Shown one piece after another: positions 1 to 8,579 of a stretch of 64,000 bases of DNA. The position numbers and the translations under genes were made by a program. Position 1 is the first letter of the stretch; every line of letters begins with the position of its first letter. The DNA lies in assembly GCA_963834445.1 (NCBI GenBank), contig CAWIBU010000007.1, positions 429,471 through 493,470 on the forward strand. Direction: 5' to 3'. The notes beneath the pieces were generated by a model. It saw nothing but the letters and a program-made list of their open reading frames with translations. It was not told the origin of the DNA and searched no databases. The DNA is from PALSA-350 sp963834445 (lineage in GTDB: Bacteria; Acidobacteriota; Terriglobia; Terriglobales; Acidobacteriaceae).

Positions 1-815
1 TTCGGCTCGCGACCACGCCGAGCCGTTTTCGGTACTCGATAACCAAGTCGCCATGAGATTTCCCGCGCCGCCTTACAGATTTCCGCGGAAAAAAACGGCA
101 GTCGTGCTTTGCTCACGCGCGAGATGGGCCCGGAGACGCTTATGGCGCCCAGCACCTTGCCGTCCGGGCCGCTGATGGCTGCGCCAATGCACCGCGCACC
201 CACGACCGCCTCTTCGTCGTCGAGCGAATATCCTTGTTCTCGTGTTTGTGCCAGTTCTCGCTTCAGCCGGGCAACGGTGGTCACCGATTTAGCCGTCTCC
301 TGCGTGAATTCAATGGCGGCGAAGATCTCTTCTTTTTTGTTCTCGTCGTCCATGCTGGCGAGGATCGCTTTGCCCAGGGAAGTGCAGTGCAATTGGCGGC
401 GCATACCAATCTGCGAAACCAGGCGGAACGTATGCAGGCTTTCCAGTACATCTAGATAAAGAATGCTGCTGCCATCCAGCACCGCCAGGTTCACTGTCTC
501 ATCGGTTACCTCGCGGAGCTTTTCGAGCGTAGGCCGGGCAATGTTTACGATTGTCGCCTGAAAGTTGACACCGCTCCCCAGTCGCACTAGCTTGGGGCCC
601 AGCATGTAGCTCCCTTCGGCATCGCGAAACAGATAGGCTTCCGCTTCCAGATGGCTCAGAAAGCGATGCACCGTGCTCTTATTCATTGCTGTCTTCGCTG
701 CGACATCCTTCAGTTGGAGCCCGGCGGGAGACTGGTCGAGTAATTCGAGAATGCGCAGGACTTTTCCAATTACCCCGACTGGCGCAGATTTTGACTTCTT
801 CGTTCGCATGGTCAT
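1..815 (-). CDS. IclR-family transcriptional regulator (3' end beyond window edge)
   Basis: One open frame runs from an ATG at 815 (a second in-frame ATG lies at 809) to the left edge, 271 codons without a stop. The N-terminal part reads as the IclR winged helix (about residues 12-70, with KDVAAKTAMNKSTVHRFLSH as recognition region). The rest matches the IclR effector-binding domain, including TSLGKAILA, an EQGYSLDDEE segment and a C-terminal GAISVSGP strand. IclR proteins are usually about 250-280 residues, so only a few residues are missing. The family binds DNA as dimers or tetramers and often controls use of aromatic compounds or sugars. The target cannot be inferred because the genes beyond the edge are not visible. 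The assignment to the family is firm. Confidence 0.9.
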   Translation of the reverse strand, partial: MTMRTKKSKSAPVGVIGKVLRILELLDQSPAGLQLKDVAAKTAMNKSTVHRFLSHLEAEAYLFRDAEGSYMLGPKLVRLGSGVNFQATIVNIARPTLEKLREVTDETVNLAVLDGSSILYLDVLESLHTFRLVSQIGMRRQLHCTSLGKAILASMDDENKKEEIFAAIEFTQETAKSVTTVARLKRELAQTREQGYSLDDEEAVVGARCIGAAISGPDGKVLGAISVSGPISRVSKARLPFFSAEICKAAREISWRLGYRVPKTARRGREP

Positions 816-933
816 GACTTCCGACGGGACAATACTACGCCGAACGCAAACAAGATAATGTCTGCCGTGAGGACTGTTTATTAACCAGTAATAAACACCT
901 CTCGCTGTTCAGTTGATTGGAAAGTAACATGCG

Positions 934-1473
934 CTAGCGATAGTCCTTGTCATCCAACCGGCGGAAATCAACATTGTTCATAACCCCGATCGTTACGACG
1001 GCGAAGGTGAAAACCTCGGTACCCGGTTCCAAATGGCCGGCGATTACCTTGTCCGGCGTAGCCAGCGTTATATGAGGATGGAGCCGGCCATCGATGACAT
1101 ACCCATTCATACTGACCACGTCAGCGGGTTGGGTGGGGTTTTTGGTAAACGTGTCACGGGAGGGAAACGTTCGATTGCTCACCTGGTGCACCTGGTAGCC
1201 GCGAACCGAACCCATGGCAGCGAGAATCACGCCGTTGCGAATATTCTCTTGCTTCACCATTTTTTGCAGGCCGGCTAATAGGTCCGTCTTGTATTTGAAG
1301 CGAAGAACGACAATGCGGTCGAAGTGGCCCGTGATGGCGTACACGTCCGGCACCTGGCTGCTATTTTCCCTGGCGTCGTCCGCTGGGTTCGGGGAAGGCT
1401 TGACGATGGTTCGCCGGGTTTCCTGCCCAAGCGCCATGGTCGCCATCGTCAGTAACAGAATGAGCCGCCTCAT
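934..1473 (-). CDS. Secreted PPC/DUF296-domain protein
   Basis: The product has 179 residues. Residues 1-16 form a signal peptide (MRRLILLLTMATMALG, then Q). Residues about 45-165 match the PPC (DUF296) fold, with GSVRGYQVH, RLHPHITLA and GHLEPGTEVFTFAVVTIG in the right order. A good ribosome site (GGAGAAGG) precedes the ATG. PPC domains occur in plant AT-hook proteins and in stand-alone prokaryotic proteins that form trimers. An exported form cannot be a DNA-binding protein, so a ligand-binding or enzymatic role outside the cytoplasm is more likely. The gene stands alone between the IclR gene and the next small secreted protein. The function is unknown. Confidence 0.75.
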   Translation of the reverse strand: MRRLILLLTMATMALGQETRRTIVKPSPNPADDARENSSQVPDVYAITGHFDRIVVLRFKYKTDLLAGLQKMVKQENIRNGVILAAMGSVRGYQVHQVSNRTFPSRDTFTKNPTQPADVVSMNGYVIDGRLHPHITLATPDKVIAGHLEPGTEVFTFAVVTIGVMNNVDFRRLDDKDYR

Positions 1474-1540
1474 ACCTTCTCCGCGCAGGCCCCGGTGCTG
1501 GTGCCTGCCGATCTTTCAGTCGGCTCGCACCAGGTGCCAA

Positions 1541-2089
1541 TCAGAATGCCCGCTTCACGAAATGCGCTGTCCTGGTACCGGCCTTCTCGGTGTAATACAC
1601 CGTGACTTTTCCTGCTTTTTCAGTGCCAGCGACAACATCTTTCCCAGTATCTTTCGCCGCCCGGTCGGTCATGTGGAACGTCTGTTCGCTGCCGTCAGCC
1701 GTCTTTACGGCAATCGTTTTGGCGCCTCGATCTACATGGGAGACGGTGCCCTCGGTCGCTTTCAAACCGTCGTCGCCAATATTGTCGATCTCATGGGTGG
1801 TCTCTTTCCCGCCCACGACTGTGTAATGCACCGCCACTTTGCTGCCTTCCTTCAATCCGCCCAGGCTATCCATCGTGGCCTTCTTGGTATCTTCGGCGCC
1901 GTCGACCGTAGCGTCTTTGGTGTAATGAATCGTGTGTTCCGTTCCGTCCTCGGTCTTTACCACCACAACCTTGGCGCCGGTATCGACCTTCTGCACCGTT
2001 CCTTCCACCGCATGGGCCACATCCTGTGCCACGCAGTTTAACGAAGCCGCCAAAGCCAAAGCACTCATCAGGGCAACTGTCTTGATCAT
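1541..2089 (-). CDS. Secreted protein with two tandem beta-type repeats, unknown function
   Basis: The product has 182 residues from the ATG at 2089. A GTG directly before it at 2092 is also possible; GAGGAG lies 7-10 bases upstream. A signal peptide ends near residue 22 (NCVAQ). The mature part is an internal duplication: EGTVQKVDTGAKVVVVKTED and EGTVSHVDRGAKTIAVKTAD are the two copies, each followed by a threonine- and histidine-rich strand. Alternating strands of this kind suggest a small beta-barrel (OB-like) fold. I do not recognise the family and offer no function. The composition is Lys/Thr-rich with few aromatic residues, as expected for a periplasmic protein. Confidence 0.7.
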   Translation of the reverse strand: MIKTVALMSALALAASLNCVAQDVAHAVEGTVQKVDTGAKVVVVKTEDGTEHTIHYTKDATVDGAEDTKKATMDSLGGLKEGSKVAVHYTVVGGKETTHEIDNIGDDGLKATEGTVSHVDRGAKTIAVKTADGSEQTFHMTDRAAKDTGKDVVAGTEKAGKVTVYYTEKAGTRTAHFVKRAF

Positions 2090-2211
2090 CACTATCTTTC
2101 TCCTCTATGAAGCAACGTAGGGGCCCGTTTAATAAGTGGACTACTCTCTTATATCACCGCACCTGCCCCCGGGGCAGCCGGAGCAACCCGCGTGGCAGCT
2201 CCTATTGCGGC

Positions 2212-3300
2212 CTATTTCTTAGCCGTTTGCTGGAGGAAAGCGATCAGGTAGTCCTTCCATACCGCAGCCTCCGTGTGGGTTCCGTGACCGCGGGTTGCTT
2301 CAGAGATGGGGATCAGGATGAACTGCGCATGGGGCATGTGGGTAACCAGCTTCTGCGCGATCCCCAGCTCCGGCGGATTGATAAAATCGTCCGCTGAGTT
2401 GATCCACAGAACCGGCGCGGTAATGGTTCCGAGCTTCGATTCCGGATTGTAGCTGCGTGAGGCGTCTACGTAATACAGGAAGTTGTTGGCATCGGTCTCG
2501 GCGATGAGGGAGTCGAGCGTGCGATTGACATAATCCTCCGCCAGCGTGCGGGTAGGAAACCTCTTCTGCATCAGCAGTGGCGCGGAGCCGGCAACGAGGA
2601 TCAGGTCATTCGCGCCGCGCAGCCCCTCCACCGGCTCCGTCGTGTAGTCTCCGTTCTGCCACGCCGGATCTTTGCGGATGATCTGCATCGCCATATAGCG
2701 AAACATGCGGTTACGGCCGCCAATCTCGACCGGCAGACAGGCGAAGGGCGCGAGCGCGTCGGAGAACTGCGGATAGGTCTCCCCCCAGACAAAGGACTGC
2801 ATGCAGCCCATCGAGGTGCCGAGAATCAGCCGCAGATGGTCGACATGCAGTCCCTCTAACAGCATCGTGTGCTGCGAGGCCACCATATCGTCATAGTCAT
2901 AGTGCGGAAAATGCATGCGCAGCCCATCGGAGGGCTTGCTTGACTCGCCGTGGCCGATATCATCCGGCAGGATCAGGAAGAACTTTGTAATATCGAGCGG
3001 TTGGCCGGGCCCGAAGAGCACATCGGAAAAAACCGGGTTCAGCAGGGAATGCGCGTTCCCGCCTGTACCGTGCAGCAGCAGAACCGCGTTGTCGGTGTGT
3101 CCGGCCGCATCCACGTGAGGCTTGCCCAGCGTGAGGTAATGCAGCTTCAGTTCGGGGATTGATTCACCGCTGGCGAAATGAAAATTTCTGATGACGTAAA
3201 TGCCATTCTGAATGGGCCAATGGGTGGCAGCGGTCTGGGCAGCGCAGACCGCTGTAACCAGCAGCGTAAGTGTGCTGAGACAGCGCAGGAGACGCTTCAA
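2212..3300 (-). CDS. Exported MetX-like alpha/beta hydrolase
   Basis: The product has 362 residues with a signal peptide (residues 1-20, ending VCAAQ). The fold and motifs follow the homoserine O-acetyltransferase branch of alpha/beta hydrolases: HGTGGNAHS for the oxyanion region, nucleophile Ser163 in GTSMGC, an acid in NSADDFINP and a late His in GHGTHTE. True MetX enzymes are cytoplasmic, so the exported form is more likely an esterase or acyltransferase on another substrate. The start is TTG, and TTGA overlaps the stop of the upstream ThuA-like gene by 4 bases, so the two are translationally coupled and probably act together. The fold is secure; the substrate is unknown. Confidence 0.8.
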   Translation of the reverse strand: MKRLLRCLSTLTLLVTAVCAAQTAATHWPIQNGIYVIRNFHFASGESIPELKLHYLTLGKPHVDAAGHTDNAVLLLHGTGGNAHSLLNPVFSDVLFGPGQPLDITKFFLILPDDIGHGESSKPSDGLRMHFPHYDYDDMVASQHTMLLEGLHVDHLRLILGTSMGCMQSFVWGETYPQFSDALAPFACLPVEIGGRNRMFRYMAMQIIRKDPAWQNGDYTTEPVEGLRGANDLILVAGSAPLLMQKRFPTRTLAEDYVNRTLDSLIAETDANNFLYYVDASRSYNPESKLGTITAPVLWINSADDFINPPELGIAQKLVTHMPHAQFILIPISEATRGHGTHTEAAVWKDYLIAFLQQTAKK

Positions 3301-4169
3301 TGGGTAGCTGGCTCCGCGTAGGGATTAGGGGTATTCCGGACCGGCGGCTTGTAATCGACCAGTTCGTTCACCGGCCTCTTACCCGCCCAGGCGATGCCCC
3401 GCAACAACATTGCCTGAATCTGCGGGTTGGCAAAGTCAGCGTACGTATGCCCCTGCATCCAGACGAAGGCCCGTGCCGGCACGCCGCCAGGAACCGTGTG
3501 CTCATAGGTCCAGATCTGCGGCACCACTTCTCCTTTGTGCTTGCCGGCGCTTGGCGTACCTGGAATGACCGCGGTGGCCAGCACATGGATCCCCGGATCT
3601 TTGGCCCAGGTCATGTTATAAAACGCCTCATCGAAGATAGTGATGTCCGACATACCCTGCATGATGGGGTCCGCTTTATCAACGATGGTGTAGGGGATAT
3701 CCCCGCCCAGCGTATAGTTCACCTCGCCATGCTTCTTGGCCCCGCCGACCAGGCTGGCAAAGTAAGCTGGGTCAGGGCCACACAGAGCATCGTGCAGGCT
3801 GACGATGCCACCGCCGCGCTTCACGAAACCTTCGAGCGCCGCCTTCTCGCTGTCGCTCATGTAACCGGCGTCGCCCTTGTAGATCACGAGCACATCGGTG
3901 TGGGCGAGTTCGGCCTCGCTCGGGGCGTGCAGCGAACCGTCAACAACTGCGCCATGCTCGGTGAGGATCTTGCTCCAGTCCGCCAGCCATTGCGGGTAGT
4001 CATGCAACCCAACCTGATGCGTTTTGAGGCCGGCGCGCAGGTACACATGCATCCCATTCGGGTTCTGCCCGGGGATGCGCGGTGCCGGCGCAGATTGCGC
4101 CGGTGAAAGCAAGGACCCTAAGCCAAACAGGACGCCCAGTGTAAGAGAAACAAAACGCTTTATTTTCAT
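3297..4169 (-). CDS. Exported ThuA-like domain protein
   Basis: The start is taken as the ATG at 4169, because it opens a clear signal peptide (MKIKRFVSLTLGVLFGLGS to about residue 27). The upstream frame extension has none. The mature protein of about 260 residues matches the ThuA-like fold (glutamine-amidotransferase-like). It has a DVLVIYKGDAGYM strand, the GGGIVSLHDALCG turn in place of a catalytic elbow, and a late PARAFVWMQGHTY strand. ThuA-like proteins occur in sugar-use loci and often as secreted proteins in Acidobacteria and Planctomycetes; their activity is mostly unproven. The gene is first in a two-gene operon with the MetX-like hydrolase. Confidence 0.78.
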   Translation of the reverse strand: MKIKRFVSLTLGVLFGLGSLLSPAQSAPAPRIPGQNPNGMHVYLRAGLKTHQVGLHDYPQWLADWSKILTEHGAVVDGSLHAPSEAELAHTDVLVIYKGDAGYMSDSEKAALEGFVKRGGGIVSLHDALCGPDPAYFASLVGGAKKHGEVNYTLGGDIPYTIVDKADPIMQGMSDITIFDEAFYNMTWAKDPGIHVLATAVIPGTPSAGKHKGEVVPQIWTYEHTVPGGVPARAFVWMQGHTYADFANPQIQAMLLRGIAWAGKRPVNELVDYKPPVRNTPNPYAEPATH

Positions 4170-4259
4170 ACCCAGCCCCCGAAGTACAGCGTGGACCAGT
4201 ATAGATCGAAGTTCAACAGACACGGTCCTGTCCGGGATTTTCCAGCATCCGGTCAAACC

Positions 4260-4293
4260 TTGACCTCTATATACAAAAACACCATAATGTATA
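4260..4293 (+). promoter_or_regulatory. Predicted promoter and possible operator of vapBC
   Basis: TTGACC at 4260-4265 and CATAAT at 4283-4288 are separated by 17 bases, a good sigma-70 layout. An inverted repeat TATAC-N14-GTATA (4270-4274 and 4289-4293) spans the -10 region and could be the VapBC autoregulation site. The start codon follows at 4313. This is inferred from sequence pattern only. Confidence 0.5.
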
Positions 4294-4312
4294 CACAAGC
4301 GAGGACCTTGCC

Positions 4313-4501
4313 ATGGCTGTAACCATGACCTCAATACGCCTCGACACCCAACTGGCAGACGAGGCCGCCCGGGTATTAGGCGTCAATTCGCGTACCGAGG
4401 CTATCCACGTCGCGCTCAGAGAAATCGTCGCACTCAAACGCTTCAAAGACCTTATGAAGAAGCAGGCGGGAAAGCTATCGTTCGACGGCTACGTTGAGTA
4501 G
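4313..4501 (+). CDS. vapB: VapB-family antitoxin
   Basis: The product has 62 residues. It starts with a short basic/hydrophobic strand (TSIRLDTQL) followed by two helices with RTEAIHVALREIVAL. This is the ribbon-helix-helix-like N-terminus of VapB antitoxins of the VapB/DUF2191 type. The C-terminal tail (KLSFDGYVE) should wrap around the toxin. It lies immediately upstream of a PIN-domain gene with an 8-base overlap, the classic antitoxin-first order. In such modules the antitoxin neutralises the RNase and, with it, represses the promoter. A promoter with an inverted repeat lies just upstream. The identification rests on the pairing as much as on sequence. Confidence 0.85.
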   Translation: MAVTMTSIRLDTQLADEAARVLGVNSRTEAIHVALREIVALKRFKDLMKKQAGKLSFDGYVE

Positions 4502-4910
4502 CCTGGTTGTTCTGGACACCTCCATCTTTATTGATTTTCTGCGTCATGGGCATCACCAGGATCGCATCGATTCATTGACGGGATTGCTTAGAACTTCATC
4601 GGTCGTCTTGTCTGAGTTACGAAGAGGCGCTGGCAAACCAGCGGAAATGGCGTACCTGCGAGCCTTGGAAAAGAACCATCCAGTGTGGGTGCCTACGGCG
4701 CGCAATTGGATGGATTCCGGTGAACTGCTGGGCCACGTACGCAAAGAGCGGGGTTTCTCGCCAGAAAAACTGCGCAATTTTCATTTCGACGTGTTGATCG
4801 CACTCACAGCGCGATCGTACGGAGCACGCCTGATCACTTCTGATCGTGCTGACTTTGAGCTCATCGCGACTTACCGGGCTGCCCGGGCTCTACGACTGGA
4901 ATTTTGGTAA
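4494..4910 (+). CDS. vapC: VapC-type PIN-domain ribonuclease toxin
   Basis: The product has 138 residues and starts at TTG (4494), inside the end of vapB. The PIN acidic residues are all visible: Asp in VVLDTSIFIDFL, Glu in LSELRRG, and the late acidic pair in HFDVLIALTAR and ITSDRADFE. VapC toxins are Mg-dependent endoribonucleases, usually cutting tRNA or rRNA. The length is normal for the family, and the active site is complete, so the module is probably functional. The RNA target cannot be told from sequence. Confidence 0.88.
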   Translation: MSSLVVLDTSIFIDFLRHGHHQDRIDSLTGLLRTSSVVLSELRRGAGKPAEMAYLRALEKNHPVWVPTARNWMDSGELLGHVRKERGFSPEKLRNFHFDVLIALTARSYGARLITSDRADFELIATYRAARALRLEFW

Positions 4911-4938
4911 GCGCGGCAGTAGGTTCCGGTGCGGGCAC

Positions 4939-6003
4939 TTAACGCGCCTGCAGCGCAGCCAGCTCTACACACACGCGCAGGTCCTTGCAGAAAGCATCGA
5001 TCCGTGAACGCTCCGTGTCCCACGAGCACATGAACCGCGCGGCGCCGCCGATGAACGTGTAGAACTTCCAGCCTCGCCGGTGCATGGCTTCGAGCACCTC
5101 ATCCGCGGCGTGGACAAACACAGCGTTCGCCTCGGGTCGCGAAACCAACGTCACGCCGGCAATGCCCACGATCTGCTCCGCCAGATAGAGCGCGCAGGCA
5201 TTCGCGTGCTCCGCATTGCGCAGCCAGGCGCCGCTGTCCAACATCCCTACCCAGGGTGCGGCCAGAAAACGCATCTTTGACGCCAGTTGCCCCGCCTGTT
5301 TGCAGCGATAATCAAAATCCTCAGCCAGCTTGTGATCGAAGAACAAGATGGCTTCGCCGACCGCCATCCCATTCTTCGTGCCCCCAAAGCAAAGCACATC
5401 GATGCCGCTCTTCCAGGTCATGTCCGCGGGGCTGCAGCCCAGGCTGGCGCAGGCATTTGCAAAGCGAGCGCCATCCATGTGCAGCCGCAAACCGTCTTGC
5501 TTACAAACCGCTGACAGCGCGCGCAGCTCATCCACCGTATACACCCGGCCCGTCTCCGTCGATTGACTGATGGTCACGGCTCGAGGCTTGGGATAGTGAA
5601 TATCGGTGCGATTGGTGGCGATCGCGTGCACAGCAGCCGGGGTCAGCTTGCCATCCGCGCTTTCGGCGACAAAAAGTTTTGACCCATTTGAAAAAAACTC
5701 CGGGGCGCCACACTCGTCTGTTTCCACGTGGGCCGACTGGCAGCAAATCACGGCGTGATACGACTGGCAGAGCGAAGCCAGCACCAGGGAATTGGCCGCC
5801 GTGCCATTGAACGCAAAGAATACCTCACATTGCGTCTCAAACATTTTCCGAAAGGCATTGGCTGCAGCCTCGGTCCAGGGGTCGTCTCCATAGGAAGAAA
5901 CATGCCCGTGGTTGGCCGCTTCCATAGCCGCCCACGCCTCCGGGCAAATCCCGGAATAGTTGTCGCTCGCGAACTGCTGCGGAAGGTTATGAATATCGGC
6001 CAT
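4939..6003 (-). CDS. ltaE: Low-specificity L-threonine aldolase
   Basis: The product has 354 residues, the usual length. This PLP enzyme of fold type I cleaves L-threonine or allo-threonine to glycine and acetaldehyde in the cytoplasm. Visible features are the N-terminal ASDNYSGICPEAW region, a Gly/Ala-rich FNGTAANSLVLA stretch near the phosphate site, the SAHVETDECGAPE segment with the ring-stacking His, Asp177 in HMDGARFANA and the Schiff-base Lys210 in FGGTKNGM. It is transcribed alone, convergent with vapC. It belongs to the beta-eliminating lyase/threonine aldolase family with little doubt. Confidence 0.92.
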   Translation of the reverse strand: MADIHNLPQQFASDNYSGICPEAWAAMEAANHGHVSSYGDDPWTEAAANAFRKMFETQCEVFFAFNGTAANSLVLASLCQSYHAVICCQSAHVETDECGAPEFFSNGSKLFVAESADGKLTPAAVHAIATNRTDIHYPKPRAVTISQSTETGRVYTVDELRALSAVCKQDGLRLHMDGARFANACASLGCSPADMTWKSGIDVLCFGGTKNGMAVGEAILFFDHKLAEDFDYRCKQAGQLASKMRFLAAPWVGMLDSGAWLRNAEHANACALYLAEQIVGIAGVTLVSRPEANAVFVHAADEVLEAMHRRGWKFYTFIGGAARFMCSWDTERSRIDAFCKDLRVCVELAALQAR

Positions 6004-6117
6004 ACCCGATTATTTCTTACAAAGCCACTCGAGGCAATGGATCAGGAGTCCGGCGTCATCCGCCGACTCTTGCTGATTGCCCTACTTCTCGACCTGCACA
6101 CGCTTTAGACTGCGAGG

Positions 6118-8487
6118 ATGCGCTGCCCCGTAAAAGCGACCGCAATCCTGACGGTTTTGTCTCTGCTGCTTGCCTGGCAAACCGATCACGCAGCCGAGCC
6201 CCGCGAGCACTGGACGGCCTCCTGGATTGCGCATCCTACCGCTCCCTTGCGTGAACCCGGCGTCTACCACTACCGCAAAATCATCCACCTCGATGCCAAA
6301 CCGGCGAACTTTCTCGTCGAGGTGAGCGCCGACAATCACTTTCAGCTCTACGTCAACGGAACCCGGGTGGGCGAGGGCCCAGCTAAAGGTGACCTTCCTC
6401 ACTGGCGCTACGAAACCTTCGACCTGGCGCCCGCGCTCCACAGTGGCGACAACGTAATCGCCGCTACCGTCTTCAACTTCGGCATCTACGCTCCGCTGGC
6501 CGTCATCAGCGACCGTACCGCGTTTCTCATGCAGGGCAACACCGCAGCCGAGTCCGCAGTCAACACCGGCGACACCTGGCAGGTCGAACAGGAACCGGGA
6601 GAAGCCTTCGTTCCGCGCACCGGCCACGGTTTGATGTTCTACTGGGCGGCCGGCCCCGGCGAGAAGCTGGACGCGGCCCGCTACGATTGGGATTGGAAAA
6701 CCGGCGCCACGTCGAGCAACTCGAATTGGGTAGCCGCAGCCGGTGTGATGCGGGAAACCATTTATCCCAAAGACAACATCGCCGTGCCGCCCGGGCTTGA
6801 TTCCCACAACCGCTGGGACCTGATCCCCGATGAACTGCCGCCCATGGAATTCGCGCCCACCAGCATAGGCAAGGTCGTACGCACCAATCTGCCGGCAGCA
6901 CAGCAATTTCCCGGGAACCAAGTCACCATTCCACCGCACGCGGAAGTCGAGATCCTGCTCGACCGCGGCGCCATGGTGACCGGCTTTCCTAACCTCACCG
7001 TGGGTGGAGGGAGTGGTTCCCGCGTCGACATTGGCTACACCGAAGCTTTATATGACGCCCACCATCACCGGGGGAACCGCAACGAAGTAGGCGATCGCCA
7101 AGTGCTTGGCCAGTTCGATCAATTTCTACCAGACGGAGGAGAGGGCCGCACTTTCACTCCGCTCTGGTTTCGCACCTGGCGCTATCTCGAGCTCAAAATA
7201 AAAACCGCAGACCAGCCTTTGCGACTCGACAGCCTGAGTGCAGACTTTAGCGCATTCCCCTTCGTACAGCGGGCGGTGTTTACCTCGAGCGATCCTGAGC
7301 TGGCAAAGATCTGGGAGATTTGCTGGCGCACGGCAAGACTAGGCGCGCACGACACCTACATGGACACGCCCTTCTGGGAGCAATTGCAATACGTTGACGA
7401 CACGCGGGTGCAAGCGCTCATCTCCTACACTGTGCCCGGCGACGAACGTCTGGCGCGTCAGGCTCTCCACGCCTTCGACGAATCCCGCGTGCCGGAGGGC
7501 ATCACGCAGAGCCGTTATCCCGCCTCGCTGCCGCAATTCATTCCCGTCTTTTCTCTGAGCTACGTGGATATGCTGCGCGACTACTGGATGTACCGGCCAG
7601 ACAGCACAATCGTCGCCCGTCTTTTACCCGGCACGCGGCCCGTTCTGGCATGGTTTCTTGCCCGGCAGGCAGGTGACGGATTTCTGGAACAGCTGCCCTA
7701 CGATTCCTTTAGCGCCCCTGTTCATGGAAGGTCGGCGCTGCATACCTTAATGTTGGCCGACACGCTGCAGCAGGCTGCCGAGCTGGAAGATGCCTCTGGC
7801 GAAAAATATCTGGCTGCTCAATACCGCGCTGCTGCCGCCAGGGCAACGGCCGCGGTCTACCAGCAATGTTGGAACGCCGCACTGGGGTTGCTCGCCAATA
7901 CCCCGGAACAAAAGGACTATAGCCAATACACCAACATCTACGGGGTCTTAACCGGCGCGATTCCACAAGCAGATCAGGGCCCGGTCATGCGCAAGGTGAT
8001 CGCACCCAACCTGGGTGAAAATCCGGTGGTGTCACTGGCGCGCGTCGATTACCACGCGCAATTTTACTTAGAGCGTGCTTTGGATAAAGCTGGTCTGGGT
8101 AATGACTATTTGCCGACGATCGCGCCCTGGCGGCAAATGATTGCGATGGGATTCACAACGACACCAGAGGTCCCCGAGCCAACCCGCTCCGACACCCACG
8201 CATGGAGCGCCCATCCTTTGTACGATCTGTTGACGATTGTTGCCGGCATTCACCCCGCATCGCCTGGCTTTGCCTCTGTGCGCATCACGCCAAATCCCGG
8301 CACGCTGGCCCACTTCGAAGCCGCCATGCCGCATCAGGAAAGTGAAATTCGGGTGAACTATCAGGCCGGCAAAACCACCGCCGACTTTGTGATCACTCTG
8401 CCGCAAAGCCTGCCGGGAGTGCTGGTGTGGCAAGGAAAAGAATACCCCTTGCACAGCGGCGAACAGACCTTACACCTGCCGCACTGA
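6118..8487 (+). CDS. Secreted GH78-type alpha-L-rhamnosidase
   Basis: The product has 789 residues. A signal peptide ends near residue 26. It is followed by an N-terminal jelly-roll region (WTASWIAHP, then ADNHFQLYVNGTRVGEGP and a YETFDLAPALHSGDNVIA strand), a second beta-domain with WFRTWRYLEL, the (alpha/alpha)6 barrel from about residue 370, and a C-terminal beta-sandwich after TRSDTHAWSAHPLYD. The barrel carries DTYMDTPFWEQLQYVDDTR, the acidic active-site stretch of GH78. These enzymes release L-rhamnose from plant glycosides or pectin. The convergent neighbour is an L-rhamnonate dehydratase, which supports rhamnose as the product. The exact substrate is unknown. Confidence 0.86.
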   Translation: MRCPVKATAILTVLSLLLAWQTDHAAEPREHWTASWIAHPTAPLREPGVYHYRKIIHLDAKPANFLVEVSADNHFQLYVNGTRVGEGPAKGDLPHWRYETFDLAPALHSGDNVIAATVFNFGIYAPLAVISDRTAFLMQGNTAAESAVNTGDTWQVEQEPGEAFVPRTGHGLMFYWAAGPGEKLDAARYDWDWKTGATSSNSNWVAAAGVMRETIYPKDNIAVPPGLDSHNRWDLIPDELPPMEFAPTSIGKVVRTNLPAAQQFPGNQVTIPPHAEVEILLDRGAMVTGFPNLTVGGGSGSRVDIGYTEALYDAHHHRGNRNEVGDRQVLGQFDQFLPDGGEGRTFTPLWFRTWRYLELKIKTADQPLRLDSLSADFSAFPFVQRAVFTSSDPELAKIWEICWRTARLGAHDTYMDTPFWEQLQYVDDTRVQALISYTVPGDERLARQALHAFDESRVPEGITQSRYPASLPQFIPVFSLSYVDMLRDYWMYRPDSTIVARLLPGTRPVLAWFLARQAGDGFLEQLPYDSFSAPVHGRSALHTLMLADTLQQAAELEDASGEKYLAAQYRAAAARATAAVYQQCWNAALGLLANTPEQKDYSQYTNIYGVLTGAIPQADQGPVMRKVIAPNLGENPVVSLARVDYHAQFYLERALDKAGLGNDYLPTIAPWRQMIAMGFTTTPEVPEPTRSDTHAWSAHPLYDLLTIVAGIHPASPGFASVRITPNPGTLAHFEAAMPHQESEIRVNYQAGKTTADFVITLPQSLPGVLVWQGKEYPLHSGEQTLHLPH

Positions 8488-8498
8488 GGCAGAGGAAT

Positions 8499-8540
8499 AA
8501 GGTCACCCACCCTTTGTGGTTAAGACGGAGGGGGGACCTT
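8499..8540. terminator. Imperfect hairpin between convergent rhamnose genes
   Basis: AAGGTC at 8499-8504 and GACCTT at 8535-8540 bound an imperfect stem (CCC/GGG pairs inside) between two convergent genes. There is no strong T tract on the plus strand. A role as a shared terminator is inferred from position. Confidence 0.4.
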
Positions 8541-8579
8541 GAATAAACGACTCTATGAGTGACGCACTACACTAGCACT